64,000 nucleotides of DNA from Bacillus sp. NTK074B (GTDB lineage Bacteria > Bacillota > Bacilli > Bacillales > Bacillaceae_B). Each line of letters starts with the position of its first letter. Position 1 is the first letter of the stretch. A program made the translations under genes and the position numbers. Under the pieces are notes generated by a model that saw only the letters and a list, made by a program, of their open reading frames with translations, was not told where the DNA came from and made no database searches. Below, in pieces: positions 60,817 to 64,000 of the stretch. The stretch lies in contig NZ_JAFKOH010000007.1 in the NCBI RefSeq assembly GCF_017303375.1, forward strand, positions 62,001 to 126,000, written 5' to 3'.

Positions 60817-60845
60817 AAAACCATGCCTAGGCATGGTTTTTATTG
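60817..60845 (+). terminator. Terminator of the tandem P-loop ATPase gene
   Basis: A continuous palindrome AAAACCATGCC-TAGGCATGGTTTT followed by TATT. The loop is only a few bases. Confidence 0.75.
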
Positions 60846-60872
60846 TGAAAAAATGTTGGTCCATGGTAGTAG

Positions 60873-60918
60873 TTATACTAATATAACAAAAGGGGTTTTT
60901 ATTGTTATATTAGTATAA
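60873..60918. repeat. 15-bp perfect inverted repeat upstream of exoA
   Basis: TTATACTAATATAAC (60873-60887) and GTTATATTAGTATAA (60904-60918) are perfect inverse copies with a 16-nt spacer. The right arm ends in a TATAAT-like hexamer (60913-60918), a candidate -10 for exoA. An operator pair is more likely than a terminator. Confidence 0.5.
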
Positions 60919-60992
60919 TGATTGATAGACTTTTATTTTATGGTAGGATAATAAGGAGAAATGATGTACGAAAAGGAGTTAAGTAGATTACT

Positions 60993-61745
60993 ATGAAGCT
61001 GGTATCATGGAACGTAAATGGAATTAGGGCATGTGTGAAAAAAGGTTTTTTAGATTACTTTTATGAAGTGGGTGCAGATATTTTTTGTCTTCAAGAGACA
61101 AAGCTTCAAGAAGGCCAGATCACACTGGATCTGGATGGATACCACCAATATTGGAACTACGCCCAGCGAAAGGGATATTCAGGTACCGCGGTCTTCACTA
61201 AAAAGAAACCTTTGGCTGTCTTTTATGGATTCAAAGAAGGACAGGTCGAGTCAGAGGGGAGAATCATTACATGCGAATTTGATTCGTTTTATTTGGTGAA
61301 TGTCTATACTCCGAATTCAAAAAGGGATCTTTCAAGGATTGAAGAACGCCTGGAGTGGGAGGATACATTAAGAGTGTATCTCGTTGAATTGAATCTCCAT
61401 AAACCGGTTATTCTTTGTGGGGACTTAAACGTGGCCCATACTGAGATTGATCTGAAAAATGATAAATCAAACAGGGGAAATTCAGGTTTTACGGATGAAG
61501 AGCGGGAGAAAATGACGCTGCTACTCCAAGAGGGGTTTGTCGACAGCTTTCGATTTTTACATCCTGAAAAGGACGATGCATTCAGCTGGTGGTCTTATAT
61601 GAATAAGGTGCGTGAACGGAATATTGGCTGGAGGATCGACTACTTTATTGTCTCCAGTCGTTTATCCCCAGCAATAAAAAGTGCGGAAATTCATTCTCCT
61701 GTCCTGGGCAGCGATCACTGTCCGGTATACTTACAGTTAGAGTAG
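60993..61745 (+). CDS. exoA: Exodeoxyribonuclease III / AP endonuclease
   Basis: 250 residues starting MKLVSWNVNGIRACVKKGFL, then DIFCLQETKLQEGQI, FYLVNVYTPNSKRDL, ILCGDLNVAHTEIDL, DDAFSWWSYMNKVRERNIGW, RIDYF and GSDHCPVYLQLE: the full set of Xth/ExoA catalytic motifs. It repairs abasic and oxidised DNA ends and is part of spore DNA repair in Bacillus. The ATG has an AAAGGAG site. An inverted repeat lies in its promoter region. Confidence 0.95.
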   Translation: MKLVSWNVNGIRACVKKGFLDYFYEVGADIFCLQETKLQEGQITLDLDGYHQYWNYAQRKGYSGTAVFTKKKPLAVFYGFKEGQVESEGRIITCEFDSFYLVNVYTPNSKRDLSRIEERLEWEDTLRVYLVELNLHKPVILCGDLNVAHTEIDLKNDKSNRGNSGFTDEEREKMTLLLQEGFVDSFRFLHPEKDDAFSWWSYMNKVRERNIGWRIDYFIVSSRLSPAIKSAEIHSPVLGSDHCPVYLQLE

Positions 61746-61789
61746 TCCATACAAGAAGTAGAAAAGGAAATGTTCATGGAGGGAAAAGT

Positions 61790-62377
61790 ATGTTGAGGAA
61801 AAAATTGCAGCAATTCATAGAAGAAACAAAAGAATCCAAGGGAACCGTTCCTTTGTATGAGCTGGAGAGAGAGTACGCGTTGAAGCACGGAATACTCCAT
61901 GCAGAGGACGTGACCCCCGCGAAAGGCGATTCGCGATTTCAGAGTGCGTACATCGAGCGTTGTGACAAAGAAACGGAAGAACTTATCAATCAAGAAACTG
62001 TCGAATTTCTTAATAAGCCAATCGCGTACCTGAAAGAACACAAAAACGAGTTCGTTTACCTTGAATCTGAATGGTTTTCCGTCATTGGAGTGGAAGCTGT
62101 TTCTGTGGAAGTGGACGACGTGTTCGGTACCTATGATGCCATGCTTGGATTAAAGCTCCAAAAGAAATATCGTAGTCAGATTGAAGGGTACCTGGAAGAG
62201 GTCCTTCAAGATGATTCCTCTTATGATCTTTTGTTTAATGGGGAAGATGGGTTATGGGATTTGAATGTCACTTTGAATGATCATGCCGATTTTCATGAAG
62301 GACTTCTGATGCTTGAGGTTTACGGTCTTATATATGAATTCCTTTTTAATCTCCTGAAATATATTGATGAGAACTGA
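61790..62377 (+). CDS. Conserved-looking protein of unknown function
   Basis: 195-residue acidic, soluble protein: KLQQFIEETKESKGTVPLYE, LEREYALKHGILHAEDVTPA, RFQSAYIERCDKETEELINQ, FLNKPIAYLKEHKNEFVYLE, VDDVFGTYDAMLGLKLQKK. I do not recognise a family. It lies 45 bases after exoA with a GGAGGG site, so it may be co-transcribed, and a terminator follows. Confidence 0.7.
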   Translation: MLRKKLQQFIEETKESKGTVPLYELEREYALKHGILHAEDVTPAKGDSRFQSAYIERCDKETEELINQETVEFLNKPIAYLKEHKNEFVYLESEWFSVIGVEAVSVEVDDVFGTYDAMLGLKLQKKYRSQIEGYLEEVLQDDSSYDLLFNGEDGLWDLNVTLNDHADFHEGLLMLEVYGLIYEFLFNLLKYIDEN

Positions 62378-62383
62378 ATGGGA

Positions 62384-62427
62384 GATCCCCCTTTTGAATG
62401 AACGATTTCGAAGGGGGACTTTATTTT
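62384..62427. terminator. Bidirectional terminator between convergent genes
   Basis: TCCCCCTT pairs with AAGGGGGA around a long loop; TTTATTTT follows on the plus strand. It overlaps the 3' end of the minus-strand YiiX-like gene. Confidence 0.75.
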
Positions 62428-62975
62428 GCCTTTTTCCGTTTGACCGGCTCATAGTCGAATAATTTCCCTTCATACAAAAGGTGCAGTTGGGGATGCTCCC
62501 TGAAATCCTCGGGGGTGATCAAGGCGGGCAGCTTATCCCATAGTTTGATGCCGGAGCGTTGAAGGACTTCTGCTACAAACTGAGAACAAAAGTAGGAGTT
62601 GCTGAATTCAACAGGCTCATTCATCGATACCCCGAATACCCCCAAAAGATTATAGAGAAATTTATTTCGACTTCTTTTAAATACATTCAATACTCGCTTC
62701 ATCTTTTCGATATGACGGCCGGTTACTTCCAATTGATAGATCACGCACGTAGTTTGGGGGTATTTGCTGTATGTTCCATGAAAGATATCCTCTTTCACGA
62801 ATCCTCCATTTATCGGGTTGCTGGGGTGTTTGCGTCCAAAACTGTATAGCTCATTCAGTTCACGGTCAAACGAGATCGACGCGTGATTGTAAGGTGCTTT
62901 CGTATATTTCTTGATGGACTTTGTAAACAGTGTTCCCGTATCTGTCAGTAAAATATAAATATATTTCCCCTGCAT
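62421..62975 (-). CDS. YiiX-like permuted papain-fold hydrolase
   Basis: 184 residues: YIYILLTDTGTLFTKSIKKY, YNHASISFDRELNELYSFGR with the likely catalytic His, and SYFCSQFVAEVLQRSGIKLW with the catalytic Cys. The His-before-Cys order is that of permuted NlpC/P60 (YiiX/YebB-like) enzymes that cleave amide or ester bonds. No signal peptide. The ribosome site and start codon lie inside a 41-bp tandem duplication, so a second, out-of-frame ATG with the same ribosome site exists 41 bases upstream. Confidence 0.72.
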   Translation of the reverse strand: MQGKYIYILLTDTGTLFTKSIKKYTKAPYNHASISFDRELNELYSFGRKHPSNPINGGFVKEDIFHGTYSKYPQTTCVIYQLEVTGRHIEKMKRVLNVFKRSRNKFLYNLLGVFGVSMNEPVEFSNSYFCSQFVAEVLQRSGIKLWDKLPALITPEDFREHPQLHLLYEGKLFDYEPVKRKKAK

Positions 62976-63045
62976 ATCTCATTCCCTCTTTTAAAGTAGT
63001 AGAATTTCCCCTGCATATCTCATTCCCTCTTTTAAAGTAGTAGAA
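62964..63045. repeat. Perfect 41-bp tandem duplication over the translation start of the YiiX-like gene
   Basis: Positions 62964-63004 and 63005-63045 are identical 41-base copies. Each contains the minus-strand ribosome site (AGAGGGAATGAGAT) and ATGCAGGGGAAA. Because 41 is not a multiple of three, the upstream copy opens a short frame (starting MQGKFYYFKRGNEICRG) that overlaps the true start. Confidence 0.9.
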
Positions 63046-63113
63046 TTTCCCATATGCTTAATTATACAATAAATGAATCACTTGAATACGGTCATTTGAT
63101 GAGGGGGATGAAT

Positions 63114-64000
63114 ATGGAATCGGCCATTTGGACTTTATGCATTATTTTTATAGGATTGCTCGTTGTGAATGTCTTATTTTTGCAGATTAAGAGAAATCAG
63201 AAGGAGAGAGACTTTTCAAGGATTTCCCTGAGGGTTAAAACGTGGTGGGGGATGTTTGTGGTCTTTTGTTTGGCCACCTTGTTCAATCCCGTTGTATCCA
63301 TGTTATCTTTAATGGTTCTCTGTTTCTTTTCCCTCAAGGAATACTTCTCGATGATGAAAACCCGAAAAGCCGACCGGCGAATTTTTTTATGGGCTTATTT
63401 ATCGATTCCGATTCAGTTTTACTGGATATATATTGGATGGTATGGGATGTTCATTGTGTTTATTCCTGTATACGTATTTTTACTTTTACCTCTGCCCAGG
63501 CTGCTGGGAAAGGGAACATTGGGCTTCCTTCGATCCGTAAGCTCTACTCAATGGGGGCTTATGCTCATGGTATTTGGTTTGAGTCACCTCGCTTATTATC
63601 AGGTTGCAAATCCTGAATTTGGTGCAAATCTTGTCCTTTACCTGGTTGTGCTCACCCAAGTGAGTGATATCGTTCAATTTGTAGTGTCCATATACATTGG
63701 AAAGGGAAAGGTGGTCCCTACAGCTAATCCCGCCCTTACATGGGAAGGTTTTTTTGCAGCGATCCTCGTTACCACAGGAGTGTCCTATTTCATCTACCCT
63801 TTCTTAACACCTCTTGATTTGAAGTTCGGGATCCTTTCAGGGCTGATCATCGCCGTCAGTGGATTTGTAGGCAGTTTGACGATCTCAGTATTGAAACGGG
63901 ATCTTCTCATCGGTGACCAAGAAAGATTTGCCGCCTTAAAAGAGAGCTACCTCAATCGAGTCGACAGCTTAGCATACACTTCGCCCATCTTCTTTCATAT
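63114..64000 (+). CDS. cdsA: Phosphatidate cytidylyltransferase-family protein, cut by the window end
   Basis: 295 residues are visible from ATG 63114 (GAGGGGG site), with no stop before the window edge. It is a polytopic membrane protein (VVFCLATLFNPVVSMLSLMV, WIYIGWYGMFIVFIPVYVFL, LIIAVSGFVGSLTISVLKRD) and ends near YLNRVDSLAYTSPIFFH, which corresponds to the CDP-alcohol signature (KRD... LDRIDSL) of CdsA. The usual GHGG part of the signature is replaced, so it is a divergent member that may use another lipid-nucleotide substrate. Confidence 0.8.
   Translation, partial: MESAIWTLCIIFIGLLVVNVLFLQIKRNQKERDFSRISLRVKTWWGMFVVFCLATLFNPVVSMLSLMVLCFFSLKEYFSMMKTRKADRRIFLWAYLSIPIQFYWIYIGWYGMFIVFIPVYVFLLLPLPRLLGKGTLGFLRSVSSTQWGLMLMVFGLSHLAYYQVANPEFGANLVLYLVVLTQVSDIVQFVVSIYIGKGKVVPTANPALTWEGFFAAILVTTGVSYFIYPFLTPLDLKFGILSGLIIAVSGFVGSLTISVLKRDLLIGDQERFAALKESYLNRVDSLAYTSPIFFH

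Noticed and set aside
1..64000. CRISPR arrays, insertion sequences, rRNA and tRNA genes
   Set aside because: No regularly spaced repeats, transposase motifs, or rRNA/tRNA sequence blocks were recognised on either strand by eye.

Overview
The window reads as chromosomal DNA of a Bacillaceae bacterium (Bacillus sensu lato; a Rossellomorea- or Mesobacillus-like genus is possible). Supporting signs are strong AGGAGG-type ribosome sites, frequent TTG/GTG starts, intrinsic terminators after most units, and a Bacillus-type gene set (CvfB/YitL, YckD, Spo0M-like, YlbC, DUF1002, CstR, an NprR-type regulator, a ProI-ProB-ProA operon). No phage, IS element, CRISPR array, rRNA or tRNA gene was recognised. 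Product names come from motif recognition only; no database search was run.

Layout. 1-650: purine permease under a guanine-class riboswitch. 0.8-4.9 kb: cvfB, an MFS exporter broken by an in-frame TAA behind a leader-peptide attenuator, a C45 peptidase. 4.9-13.7 kb: msrA, then a B12 salvage operon under a cobalamin riboswitch (btuF, btuC, btuD-cbiZ fusion, cobU, cobS, cobC, a degenerate second cobU, pduO) ending in two disrupted genes that look like the alpha-ribazole salvage pair cblT and cblS. 13.8-18.7 kb: an LCP protein and proI-proB-proA. 18.7-25.9 kb: DnaQ-like exonuclease with a cNMP/CBS/DUF294 protein, GmhB-type phosphatase, RlmI-type methyltransferase, lipase-like hydrolase, M29 aminopeptidase. 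26.6-28.1 kb: an NprR-like HTH-TPR regulator with a previously unlisted 38-residue secreted propeptide behind it. 30.4-33.9 kb: cstA, a small gene with an in-frame UGA next to a Cys codon, a CORY-CC-star/YbdD-like gene and an ArsA/Get3-type ATPase. 35.3-39.2 and 43.1-45.2 kb: two CstR-type persulfide-detoxification loci sharing ATACCC-GGGTAT operators. 40.3-42.4 kb: a two-component system. 45-64 kb: mostly housekeeping and conserved unknown genes (YkwC-like dehydrogenase, peroxiredoxin, PfpI/DJ-1, PpiB, a structured ncRNA, HAD phosphatases, Suv3-like helicase, FrnE-type DsbA, YlbC, SpeD, AIM24, a tandem P-loop ATPase, ExoA, a CdsA cut by the window end).

Main discovery. Two unrelated genes carry an in-frame UGA exactly where selenocysteine would be expected, each followed at the right distance by a bacterial SECIS-like hairpin. 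One is a peroxiredoxin with UGA at the peroxidatic Cys (FTFV-UGA-PTE); its loop is GGUC, which as I recall is also the loop of E. coli fdhF. The other is a small CstA-linked protein with UGA followed by Cys. The other broken genes here have TAA stops or a frameshift, so UGA stands out. The simplest reading is a selenocysteine-decoding Bacillaceae with a PrxU-type peroxiredoxin and a possibly new selenoprotein in the cstA-arsA cluster. The selA/B/C/D genes are not in the window, so this remains an inference.

How the genes work together. The B12 operon imports corrinoids, removes the lower-ligand arm (CbiZ), adenosylates the ring (PduO), and rebuilds the nucleotide loop (CobU, CobS, CobC); the broken cblT/cblS would remove the free alpha-ribazole route. 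The cst loci combine a persulfide sensor, TusA/rhodanese/DsrE sulfur carriers, rhodanese-persulfide dioxygenase fusions and a TauE-type exporter into a sulfane-sulfur oxidation pathway, with no sulfide:quinone oxidoreductase beside them.
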